In this document: positions 45,601 to 55,497 of the stretch, piece by piece | Layout: each line of letters opens with the position of its first letter | How positions within the stretch are numbered: position 1 is the first letter of the stretch | DNA from: Gnetum montanum | Taxonomy: Eukaryota; Streptophyta; Gnetopsida; Gnetales; Gnetaceae | DNA: 60,000 nt | Reading direction: 5' to 3' | NCBI GenBank assembly: GCA_015680685.1 | Contig: MNCI01003660.1 | Coordinates: 673,101-733,100 of the forward strand | The notes under the pieces: model-generated | What the model saw: only the letters and a program-made list of their open reading frames with translations | Database searches by the model: none | What the model was told of the DNA's origin: nothing | Translations under genes and position numbers: made by a program

Positions 45601-47717
45601 CATTAGAGTGAAAATCCAAGGTAGCATTTAGTTTGAAGGGCACTTGAAGGTATTTGATGTAGAGGATGAGGGTATTGGAGTTGTAGGATGATTAGGTTGT
45701 GAGTGTTGGAGAGGATTTTTGGGTTGGAAGAACGATCTTTTTCTAGATCAATTGTTTGACTCACTTAGCTAGAAAGCCAATTGTGAATGTACAACTCTTG
45801 TAGCATTTTGTTGTTACAACTATGAAGGAATCTTACCTTGCATGGATGGAGCAGGAAGTAACTAGGTTAAAGATGGAGGTGTGTGTGTAGATGGATGTGA
45901 AGGGTGATATGGATATGGTATTTTCCCTCAAGTAGATGATGAATGTGTTCAGTGGTACTCTAGAGGATAATAGTGATGTTGAAATGAGGTATGACTTGCA
46001 GAACTTCTTGGAGAGACAGGTTGCTAAACATAGTACCTGTATGGATCTGGTTGCCTATAAGGGTACTACTACCTTACCATTTAGCTTCTTTTAACCTCTT
46101 GTATGGATTCTTCAGCAATCTTCATAATAGCTTGGAATTTTTCATCCAAAGAGTCTCATAATTTATTAACCTTTGCCAAAATATCATAAATAGATTTTTG
46201 GATGGGCAAGGTTTTCCTATTCACCACTTCATCAAGTGCTGACTCCTCCTCATCAAAAAATTAAACCTCCCATTTCTTGATAGAAGGATCCCTATTATAC
46301 TCTTCTACACTTTCTTTTTTTCACAACTCACCTTCTTCTTTTACTACTTGCTTAATTAGCCTTTGGATCTAATGAGCTCTCAGTTTAGATAATCTTCCTT
46401 GGACATACATCCTAAGAGTTCTTCTAGTTTTTACTTTGAGCCCATCTATGATGTGGCAAAGTTTTTCCCTCTAGGAATAACCATGGCTAGGGCATTAGTG
46501 TAAGAGTGAATAGTATCTACCCATGGTAGCATCCAAGGGTTCATGTGTTCCCTATTTCTAGCCTTGGATTTTCCTTCTTAGATTAGACACTCTAGAGTAT
46601 GTCTAATGTTTTTCATTAAATAGCTCTAACATGGTACTCCATTGGTGAATAGATTTTGGTCCCAAGGACCAGTACCAGCTTTCAGCTTTCTTGATGAGTG
46701 TCTTAGGGAAGAGATTGAGTTTCTACCATTCATTTTCTATGTTCTATAAGGCACAAGCATCATGGAAAGCTTGTAGATGTGTCTATGGATCAGAGTTGTA
46801 TCCCCCTCAAATCTTGCAATATCATTCATGTCTAAGCACTTGATCTAGCTATCTCTCACATGCCTAGTTGAAATCTTTATTGCCTCTACAATTTTGAACA
46901 TGCTTTGAGTCACCAATAGAGGTTCATTGTCATCGTTGCATCAATGATGTCGATAATGGTTTCAACCACCCCTTTAGTCTTGGTGGCTTTGGTGGTCATT
47001 GTTGTCTTGTTGATCACCTTCATCATGATTATTTTGATGGTGGTTTCTATGAGAACTAGCAGATGAAGAGGAATGTTTAGAATTTGATGAAGAGGATGGA
47101 GAGGAAGGTGGACTGCCATTTCCATCACAGTGTCCACCACCATGATTCTACTCATTATGACCACCATCCTTAGATCCCTTGCTATTGTGATGTTTGCCTA
47201 AGTTTCTACCTTGACTATCACTTTTTCTCAAACATGTTTTATGAATATTTGATAGCAAGTTCAAGGTCACACCCTCATTACCAACAACAAGGGATGGAGA
47301 ATCTTCATGTTGAGAACCTTCAAAGAGAGGATCCTCATTATCTTCTTAATCTAGTAGGAACAAGGGATTAGTGAAATGTTTCCATTTCATAGCCTCATGG
47401 TGCTTCTCTCAATGTCGATCTTGCTTGCGTTGTGTTTCAATGGGACAATAGTCCCAAGTTTCATAACCATTCATAATGTATTCCTCATGAAGATTTGAGA
47501 TGCCCAACTTTTTAAGGGTTTGATACAGCATCCTAGGCACAAATTGATTCTGGGGCAAGATGATGTTGCCCTCCATATCACACCATCACATTTGTTCATC
47601 CTATTGTAGGATGAAGGTGAAGTTTAGTACATACTCATTTGGATGAGTATATACCACTTTGCACTCCTGTGGGACCAATGGTTTGACATCTTTGCACTAG
47701 TGAGAAGAAGAAGACAT
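45601..47717 (-). pseudogene. Gag pseudogene of element A
   Basis: The minus-strand start MSSSSH is at 47717, about 150 bases inside the 5' LTR; B starts the same way at 55498. An N-terminal region (VVYTHPNEYVLNFTFI, EEYIMNGYETWDYCPIE) is followed by a Gly/His/Ser/Asn-rich linker (47160-46910) and a capsid core to about 46400. There, GLKVKTRRTLRMYVQGRLSK and LRAHQIQRLIKQVVKEEGEL match B (GRMSKLSAHQIQRLIE) and the unit repeated in E. Then comes a Pro/Gln-rich stretch up to the protease. Stops are frequent. Confidence 0.78.
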
Positions 47718-47850
47718 TTTGCAAAACAAATAAAATTATCAATATGCTTAGTAGTTTATATGTCATTGAGAGTGATGTTGACCTTGAGTTCATCCAATGA
47801 TATAAATAATATTCACTAATCCTAGATATAACACATTTCAACAAACAAAG

Positions 47851-47868
47851 TCCCTGATAATAGTGCCA
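47851..47868 (-). other. Primer binding site of A, tRNA-Asp type
   Basis: Minus-strand TGGCACTATTATCAGGGA starts two bases after the LTR end. It agrees with TGGCGCCGTTGCCGGGGA at 12 of 18 positions. All six differences are C to T or G to A. Confidence 0.78.
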
Positions 47869-47869
47869 A

Positions 47870-48750
47870 TGATGAGTGGTGAGCTATCTCTATGCCCAAC
47901 CATACAAATCATAGAGCGTTCATGTGCAGTCTGGTTGAATTCCATGGATTTTGTAGTTTTTGATGCACTAGTATTTTAGGTAGTGAACCTTGCCTTAAGG
48001 TCATTCATTGTCTTTCCAATTACACTTGTGATATACATTGGTATGGTTAAGTGTAATTGAGACATTTGATTTTTATCATTTTGTATTTTATGATTTTGGT
48101 GTTTAAAGGGAGATAAAATTAATTGGTTTAACTAATTTAATTAATTAATTAACTTGTATCTAAGTAGTCTTAACTTAAGCATTCATTTCCACTTTTTGTA
48201 CATGTCTTGAACTCATGTATCCACTACTGGGTTACCAAGTGCTACACTACTGGGTGTACTAAGTAATAACACTACTAGGATTACCAAGCGAATATGTGTT
48301 ATGCTTGAAGTGGTTGTATTTATGTGTTTACTCTATCTGTCTTATCTTGCTTAATTACTTCATTAGCTTAATTACTGGAAAAAATTTAATAAATAATTGA
48401 AAACATTAAATGCATAAATTAAATATTTAATCTATCTAGATTACTACAAGGTTTATCAAAAAGCTTGTCTTTATTGCTACACACACAATTGTGCTAAGGT
48501 ACAATAATGCTCGAATAAAGATCTATATACTTAATGACTCCTATTGTGGGTACTTAAGAGAAATATTCAAACTCTCAAATGAACAAATTGCAAGAGCTTC
48601 ACGACTACCCAAATCGGTTTTCCATAAATGTGGTTGGTAGGCACATATTTATAGCCAAAAAGTGGACATTACGTTGACAAGGCCTCATTGATGCATGGTA
48701 AAATGCATCCATGAGGCCTTGTTGACATAGCCAATAAATGTGACTCATCA
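47870..48750 (-). repeat. 5' LTR of element A
   Basis: On the plus strand it starts TGATGAGTGGTGAGC (47870) and ends GTGACTCATCA (48750). Minus-strand order: LTR start TGATGAGTC, GGCC-rich U3, TATA box (about 48656-48643), then R/U5 with an A-rich poly(A)-like tract, and an end next to the primer site. It aligns with 30189-31029, with 23809-24685, and in reverse with 54533-55341. Confidence 0.85.
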
Positions 48751-49480
48751 GCCCATAAATGATTTTATTTCCAAAGAGATATTTAGAGAGGTGTGTTTTG
48801 TTATCTTTTTTTTTTCATTTTTCAGAAGGAAACCACACTTTACAAAGAATATACTTCCTTGTTGGATTAGAGGAGTGATGATAGATTTTTCATGGGGTCA
48901 TAAGACTCATGGAAGGAGTGGATAAGGGAACTCAAAAAATCCCTTTGAGACTACATCCTTATCCATTTTTAATTGGATCTTCTTATATTTGTTAGGAAAT
49001 GAGATCAAAATTAATTTTTAGTTTTAGTATGAAAAGAACCATAGTATCTCCATGATATGGATTCATTATTAAGAGATGAAATGGGTGAATGTCATGCAGT
49101 TACTTCCTTGTATAAGTGTATAATTAACATCTCGCTAGTAGAAAATATGGTCCCAAATACAAAGTTTTCTTATGCATAAAAATAACAATCCTAGTCACCA
49201 CGTTAAGAAGTATCAATAATGTAACAGTAAGAAAAGAAAATTGAATATTGTATGAAATGCATGGCTCAAAAAATAAAAATAAAAAGAAAAATAAACATGT
49301 AATAAAAGAAAAAATAAAATAAAGAAAAATATATAAGAATGTTAAAATATTTAAGAAAAATAAAAATGTAAGAAAAATAGTCAAAAAGTAATAAAAAATG
49401 ATGTAAAATAAAAATGTGAAAACCTTATCCTATCCAAGGCATTAAATAAAATGATTATCTCCCCTAAGACTAAGTTGGAA
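48751..49480. other. AT-rich spacer between A and E
   Basis: No gene supported. 49265-49417 is A-rich low-complexity sequence (AAAAATAAAA-type runs) that creates a chance minus-strand frame rich in Phe and Leu. Confidence 0.55.
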
Positions 49481-50500
49481 TGAGGATATTCTAAAAATTG
49501 AGAGTGCTTGTTCTTGTGTTGAGGTGTTGTAGCTGGTCTTGGTGGCTTGAAAGTCTATGAATGGTATCACTTATTAGATGTTGACCAACATGTGCTTTTC
49601 AGAGCTTCTTGGGTAGTAGATTATCATAGCCTCAAAAGAAAAAGTTGAATGTATAATGTATGGTCCTTCCTATAGTATCTAGAACTTAGTTTCTTGAGGC
49701 ACATGTGTAGGGTTTTAATATAGAGGCTTGTCTCTTGGTTGAAATTTAACTCTTCTTATTCAGATGTTGTGTCATTTTTTGTGGTATGCCTTGTGCACTT
49801 AATCCATCATCAAAGCTTTCCTTTGATTTTCATATAGTATGTTAACTACCATTAATCTTTTCTTGTGTGCTAAGTCAATGTTTAGGTTAAGGTCACATGT
49901 AATTGTAAGTATGTTAAGTTCAGTTTGAATTAGAAGTTTAGGTAACTTTCCATACACTAGATCTTAGGGAGGGCATCCTATAGAAACTTTGCAAGTTGAG
50001 CAATAATCCCATAAGACATCATTAAGTTTGATGTTCTTTAGTAATGGTTCTTGTCATAATTTTTGTAATCTCTCTATCAATGACTTTAGCTTGACCATTG
50101 GCTTATGGATGATAAGAGATTGTAATTTTATGTTCCACTTCCAAGTGTTGCTTTAACTTTCAAAATGTAATAATTTCCATTAGATATTGAAGTGGTGGGT
50201 CTCATGAAATCAATCCCCCAAAGATCAAAAGTCTTTAATGGTTTAATCGACTATTGGGATCCATTCATTCTAGTTGTCATTTCTCCATCTCATTGACATG
50301 TTTCAAAGGAATGGACAAAATGATGGGCATTCATGAAGATTATGGACCAAAAATATCCTACCATTAGTATTTTAATCATTTTTTTTCCTTCTTACATAAT
50401 GACCTTTACAAGATCCTCCATGAGCATCTTAGAGAATGTAGAGTTGATCTTCATTTGGTACATACCATCTTATCAAACCATCTACATAGATTTTATACAA
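49481..50500 (-). pseudogene. Integrase remnant of element E, with core deletion
   Basis: Minus-strand pieces: NAHHFVHSFETCQ (about 50330-50290, end of the H2C2 zinc finger) and FDLWGIDFMRPTTSISNGNYYI (about 50235-50170, first catalytic Asp kept in GIDF). A jump then leads directly to VEHKITISYHP and ANGQAKVIDREITKIM (about 50145-50070), the block that normally follows the second Asp by dozens of residues. So roughly 70-80 residues, including the second catalytic Asp, are deleted. Degenerate C-terminal sequence runs to about 49480. Confidence 0.78.
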
Positions 50501-51110
50501 GTTTTCCCCTATCTCCATATACTATTTGACTAGGTGAATAAATTATTGTCTTCTTACTATCCCATTCCATAGAAATATCTTGAGTGAGCAAGTAGAAGAG
50601 GAAGTAATCATACCAATTTATGATTTTGGGTGGTGCTATGATCTTAATTATCTTGGAAAAAAGTAATTCATTTGGAAATTGGTCAAAGAAAGGCTCTTCA
50701 TACACCTTATTATTCTATCTTAACTAAGACAAATGATTAGAAACACGATTCTTGGTTTCCTTTTTTTCCACCATTGTTAAATCAGACTCCTATAAAATTA
50801 CTAGTCAACATATAACATAGGGGCTCATTGTTGGTTTGTTCATGAGGAAACATATGACACTATGATTAGTGTACATAAAAAAGGAGTACTTGAGCACATA
50901 GCATCTAAATTTTTCATGAGCGTACATCACTACCATTAATTATTTTTCTATAGTGATGTAATTAAGTTATGCATCTACAATGCTTCTACTTACACAATGG
51001 ATGTAATATGTTCATTTTTCATCCATTTATATAAGTACTACTCCTAATGCATAATTAGATGCATTTTTCTTGATATGTAGTGGTTTAGACCAATTTGGTG
51101 CTCGTAGAAT
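50501..51110 (-). pseudogene. RNase H and linker remnant of element E
   Basis: Minus-strand pieces: PILRAPNWSKPLHIKKNASNYALGVV (about 51115-51030), YYIHCVSRSI, LNYITIEK, then MYTNHSVICFL, and near 50700-50640 the EPFFDQFPNELLFSK block that links RNase H to integrase. The first catalytic Asp is lost: KNASNYA where B has MDASNYA. This RNase H is fused directly to the protease of E with no RT between. Confidence 0.78.
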
Positions 51111-51640
51111 TGGGATTTCTTCAAATTCATTTTCCTTGAAGATTTCCATGGAATGATCTCTAATTCCCAACTTCATATCAATTGTACTTAGCCAAGCTCT
51201 TCCAATAATTATTAGGAAGTACCTTTTGCAAATGTCCACATGAATAGCTAGAAATCTACTTGATATGATCACCCACTAATAGTAGCTATGATGTCCTCTA
51301 TCAGACCTAATGAAATAGTGATGGATTGATCCATAAGTTCTAACTTGATGTTACACTTTTTAAGTAGACCTAGGTTTCATGTCTTATAAATCTCTTGGAA
51401 AATCAAGTTCACAAAAGAATTAAATCTAATAGGGCATTACATGGATCATTTTCTACAATTTTAAAATATATTAGGGGACTACTAGGATCAGTTATTTTCC
51501 TAGGAAGATGTTTTGCCTTGATCCAATCTATTACAACATTAGTTATCATGAAAGTTTGAATGTTTTGGGGATTTTGATTTGAAGGTGGCTTAGTAAAAGA
51601 TTCTTGGATCATGTTGGAAGGTTTCACAACCATGGGTACC
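51100..51640 (-). pseudogene. Retropepsin remnant of element E, fused in frame to RNase H
   Basis: The minus-strand frame 51272-51027 starts in the protease (RYFLIIIGRAWLSTIDM, then SMEIFKENEFEEI) and changes near 51110 into RNase H (PILRAPNWSKP). Upstream, 51633-51409 reads TNVVIDWIKAKHLPRKITD and an NDPCNALLDL piece, matching EPCKALLDLG of B, so the active-site region is nearby. In A and B the sequence KENEFGKIEKKH or KENTFGRIEKKC continues into a long linker and RT. Those are gone here. Confidence 0.82.
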
Positions 51641-54180
51641 TATGATGATTTAGGCGGACTACTAGATTGAAAAAATGGACTTTTCTATAACTTACATTCT
51701 AATGTATTTAAATGATCATCCACTTGTAGATTCATGGATCTTATAACATTTTGCTATTGTGGTTGTAGAGGAATTTCACCTTGCATGCGTATTGTAGGTA
51801 GTAAAGGAGTGAAGGTATATGGTGCATGATGTTAAGGATGATGCGAAGTTAATGCAAAAGGAGATTTAGCTCATGGGGTGATACATCTATGATATTCAAG
51901 AGGATAGTAATGATAGAAAGAGATGTGGGCATTAGATCTACTTCGTAACATTGGTTGTTGAACATAATAATCATAGAGATCTAGCTAATGGTAAGGGTAA
52001 TCTTACCTTAGTGGTTGCATCCCCCACTACTATGGATTATGTCATGAATGATAGTAATCCTAAGGATGAGATGACATTCCATTTGAATAGTACTATTGTT
52101 GGTGAAACTCTTGCTGGTAGTTGTCTTAGGAGTAAAGTAGCCTCTTGGGTGCTTTCCTTTTAACAAAATTTGACTTTAAGACATACACTTCATATTTCTA
52201 CAAGTGTAATACAATGGGACAATATCTCTTTAGATATTCATATTGGCATATGTCACATCCTTCATCATCTAAATCAAAATCTATAACCTCTTCTATTACT
52301 GTGGTCATATCTTTCTAATGGTGATAGTTCTTTGTCATGTCTTTCTTCCTTCTCTTATCCTTGTTTCTACTTTCCCATTCTATTTTCTCCTCATAATTTT
52401 AAGTGCTATTTAGGACTTATCATATAGAGAGTCCCACATCATGTCCACCTCAATCAATATTTCAATAAAAGATTTATAGATTACAAGATCTTTCTTTACA
52501 TAATCTTCTTTAATGATGCTTCCTTCTTTGCATCATGGATCTGAACCTCTTTTTTGTTAATAAATGGATTCCTATTCTAATCCTCTATACTTTATCTTTT
52601 TCTTAACTCCTCTTCTTTTATTGCTACCTATTCTATGTGCCTTTATATTTAATGATCCCTCATTTTTAATCATCTTCCCTAGGGATAAACCATAAGAGTC
52701 TTCCTGGTTTTATTTTTGAGCCCATATATGATATGGCTATTCTAATCCTCTATACTTTATCTTTTTCTTAACTCCTCTTCTTTTATTTCTACCTATTCTA
52801 TGTGCCTTTATATTTAATGATCCCTCATTTTTAATCATCTTCCCTAGGGATAAACCATAAGAGTCTTCCTGGTTTTATTTTTGAGACCATATATGATATG
52901 GCTATTCTAATCCTCTATACTTTATCTTTTTCTTAACTCCTCTTCTTTTATTTCTACCTATTCTATGTGCCTTTATATTTAATGATCCCTCATTTTTAAT
53001 CATCTTCCCTAGGGATAAACCATAAGAGTCTTCCTGGTTTTATTTTTGAGACCATATATGATATGGCTATTCTAATCCTCTATACTTTATCTTTTTCTTA
53101 ACTCCTCTTCTTTTATTTCTACCTATTCTATGTGCCTTTATATTTAATGATCCCTCATTTTTAATCATCTTCCCTAGGGATAAACCATAAGAGTCTTCCT
53201 GGTTTTATTTTTGAGACCATATATGATATGGCTATTCTAATCCTCTATACTTTATCTTTTTCTTAACTCCTCTTCTTTTATTTCTACCTATTCTATGTGC
53301 CTTTATATTTAATGATCCCTCATTTTTAATCATCTTCCCTAGGGATAAACCATAAGAGTCTTCCTGGTTTTATTTTTGAGACCATATATGATATGGCTAA
53401 GCTATTTTCTTTGAGAGAAATCATGCCTTAGGCATTGATGTAGTAAAGAATAGTACCTTTCCAAGGCTGCATTAAGGAATACATGGTTATCTTATTTTCA
53501 TCCTTGAATCTATTTTCTCAAGTTAGACACCTTGGAGTATGTGTGATGCTTGTCATTGAACAACTTTCACATAGTTCTCCATCTATGAATAAATTCTAGA
53601 TCTAGGGACTATTACAATTTTTTATCCTTCTTAATGAGTTTCCTAAGGAAGAAATTCAATTTTTGATAGTCACATCAATGTTTTAAAATGTATGCACATT
53701 ATGGAAGACTTGCAAATTGTGTTATAGATCAACATTATAGCCTCCCTTGAACTTAAGAATATTATTAATCTTGAGATATTTAATGTAGCAATCCATCTAA
53801 TACCTAGTGAGAATGTGAGCTACATCATGAATGTTGATCATGCTTTCTATAGCAAGCAATGGTTCATCATAATCATATCATTCATCATGGCCCCTATCAT
53901 GGCCATGTCTCCTATGATATGACATGCTACATATTCCTTTTTTGATGACGTCCCTCTTCCTCTTACTCCTATCTATGTTCCCTTATGCCATCTCTATAAT
54001 GGGATCTTCTATCATCTCCACCTTATCTTTGAATATTATTCCTTTGATCTTTATCATGTTCTCCCTTATCAAAATTAGATGATGAGGAAAATGGTAAGGA
54101 TGGAGAGCTAGAAACATTGTACTAACTTAATCTTCTTCTTTAATTTCTTGTTTTTTATTTTGCTAGGTAATTGAGAGATC
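51641..54180 (-). pseudogene. Gag pseudogene of element E, with tandem expansion
   Basis: Minus-strand capsid pieces at about 53730-53440 (KLNFFLRKLIKKDKKL, then WRTM.KLFNDKHHTYSKVSNL and LERYYSLLHQCLRHDFSQ) match the capsid of B (RTLIKEAKNLYQVLEL..., VSNLRR). The frame then reaches a GLKNKTRKTLMVYP segment and enters the 165-bp repeat array (52571-53395). Below it the frame is degenerate to the protease. The N-terminal gag part (about 54180-53900) is Lys/Arg/Asp rich. Many stops; not functional. Confidence 0.72.
52571..53395. repeat. 165-bp tandem repeat, five copies, in gag of E
   Basis: Five head-to-tail units; the landmark GGCTATTCTAATCC marks junctions at about 52735, 52900, 53065 and 53230, an exact 165-bp period. 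The last four units look identical. The first differs at a few sites (for example TTTTATTGC where the others have TTTTATTTC, and GAGCCC where they have GAGACC). 165 bp is 55 codons, so the array would preserve frame. The single-copy counterpart lies in A near 46460-46300. Confidence 0.95.
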
Positions 54181-54532
54181 TTGATCTTGAGGCCCCTTAG
54201 TTCTAGGTCCAACTCTCTCCTTGCTTTGTTTTCTTCCCAAGGTTAAATGTCATAATTGTTCAGTCATGTTTTGTTAGCCAAAAGAAGTAGGACCTTGGCA
54301 TTGAGATTTTCCTAATGGATATTCTATGTCCTTCTTTTCTAACTATGATATTAATGTACTTAAGACCATCTTTTCTTTGGAGGCTACATGAAGGGCCGCC
54401 ATGAGTTCTTGCTTACTAATTTGAACATATATAAGTTAATAATTCTCAGAAAGATGATCTATCACTTGGTGTTTTGGTGTTACTACTTCAATCTTCAAGT
54501 TCATCAATGATGCTATGTGTTGAATCATGTTT
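54181..54532 (-). pseudogene. Unassigned ORF remnant of E next to the B LTR
   Basis: Minus-strand frames here read a short coiled-coil-like stretch (QELMAALHVASKEKMVL, LISQLEKK). They may be the N-terminal gag of E, cut by insertion of B at about 54533. I cannot match them to A or B gag, so the call is weak. Confidence 0.35.
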
Positions 54533-55341
54533 TGATATGCTCTGATATCAGATACGTGATATTGGAGCCCAAGATGTGATGTCAAATATTTGATATCATA
54601 GGGTATATTTTGACCTATAAATATAGTGCTTGGGCACAACATTTGAGCATTATTTTTTATTGTAGTATAGGAAAGCTCTTGCATTTTAGCCATTTTAGAG
54701 TTAGAATATTTTTAAGTGTGCACAATAGGAGTTTGAGTATGTATGGATCTTTGTTCTAGCACTGATGTACTTGAGCACAATAGTGTGATAGAAATAAAGA
54801 TAATCCCTTTTGATAATCCTTGTAGCACTAAGAATAGATTAATGTTTCTTTTAATGCATTTAATATTCATGCACTTTATCTTAATGCATTTTAATTAAGC
54901 AATTAATTCTTAGTTGTTAATGAACATAAGCACAGCCACTTCGAGCATATGTGTAGCACTTGATGACCCAGAAGCACTTAATGTTTGGTAACCTAGTAGT
55001 GCTATATGCATTCAGGATCTATTTAGAGAGTAGGAACGGGTACTTGTGTTAGGCTAGCTAAGCAGTAGATTAATTGCATATTAAATTTCTCTACCTTTCA
55101 TTCTTATTCTAGGTGATTAAACTTATCAAATATAAAATGATAAAAATCATATAACTCAGTTGCACTTAACCATATACTTGTACCTCATGAGTGGAATTGA
55201 GAAGAAAACGATCATCCTGATTAGATTTTACCTCTTAGAACTAGTGTAATTAAGAACCTAAGGTCTATGGAATTCAATTAAATCATGTGTGAATGCCTGT
55301 GATTCATATGGTTGGGCATAGGTGTACCTCACTACTCATCA
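54533..55341 (+). repeat. 5' LTR of element B
   Basis: Aligns with the reverse complement of the A LTRs: CCTATAAATATAG, GAAAGCTCTTGCA, CACAATAGGAGT, ATGCATTTAAT and the end GGTGTACCTCACTACTCATCA at 55341. The right border is fixed by the primer site. The left border (54533 TGATATGC) is estimated from the distance to the TATA box in A. Confidence 0.78.
54616..54623 (+). promoter_or_regulatory. TATA box in the 5' LTR of B
   Basis: TATAAATA, at the same place in the LTR as in both A copies. Conservation among diverged LTRs supports it as the element core promoter. Confidence 0.65.
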
Positions 55342-55342
55342 T

Positions 55343-55360
55343 TGGCGTTGTTGTTGGGGA
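55343..55360 (+). other. Primer binding site of B, tRNA-Asp type
   Basis: TGGCGTTGTTGTTGGGGA, starting two bases after the LTR end. It agrees with TGGCGCCGTTGCCGGGGA at 14 of 18 positions. All four differences are C to T (two CC to TT pairs). Confidence 0.85.
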
Positions 55361-55497
55361 CATTTTTGTTATTACATGTGCTATCTAGGACTTAGTGGAA
55401 ATTATTTGAGATTGTTGGAACAAACCTTAGAGTCATATCATGAAAATAACTAAACAATTTTAAAGAGCACATTACATTTTTATTTTTCTAACATAAG

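Larger units (their letters stand above)
30189..48750 (-). mobile_element. Ty3/gypsy element A, interrupted by element F
   Basis: Minus-strand element. The order from high to low coordinates is 5' LTR (48750-47870), primer site (47868-47851), gag (47717 to about 45600), protease (about 45560-45010), RT (about 44520-43744), an N gap (43743-43527), 3' ORF (43425-41769 and 32457-31260) and 3' LTR (31029-30189). Without F and the gap about 9 kb remains. The LTR copies align throughout but differ at many sites, largely transitions. LTR ends form TGATGAGT...ACTCATCA, an 8-bp inverted pair, clear in the 5' copy. No target duplication is visible (TAACC against GCCCA). RNase H and integrase are not seen. 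Confidence 0.82.

Noticed and set aside
46910-47167. Met/Ile/Thr-rich minus-strand frame of 85 codons
   Set aside because: A shadow frame of the Gly/His/Ser/Asn-rich gag linker of A.
30184-48755. Target-site duplication for element A
   Set aside because: Flanks TAACC and GCCCA do not match and the left LTR end has decayed, so none can be claimed.
49124-49384. Phe/Leu-rich minus-strand frame, resembling a membrane protein
   Set aside because: It is the translation of an A-rich low-complexity tract and has no real motif.
54436-54693. 85-codon minus-strand frame with a clean start
   Set aside because: Most of it lies in the 5' LTR of B on the opposite strand. Its start is therefore LTR sequence and not a gene of E.
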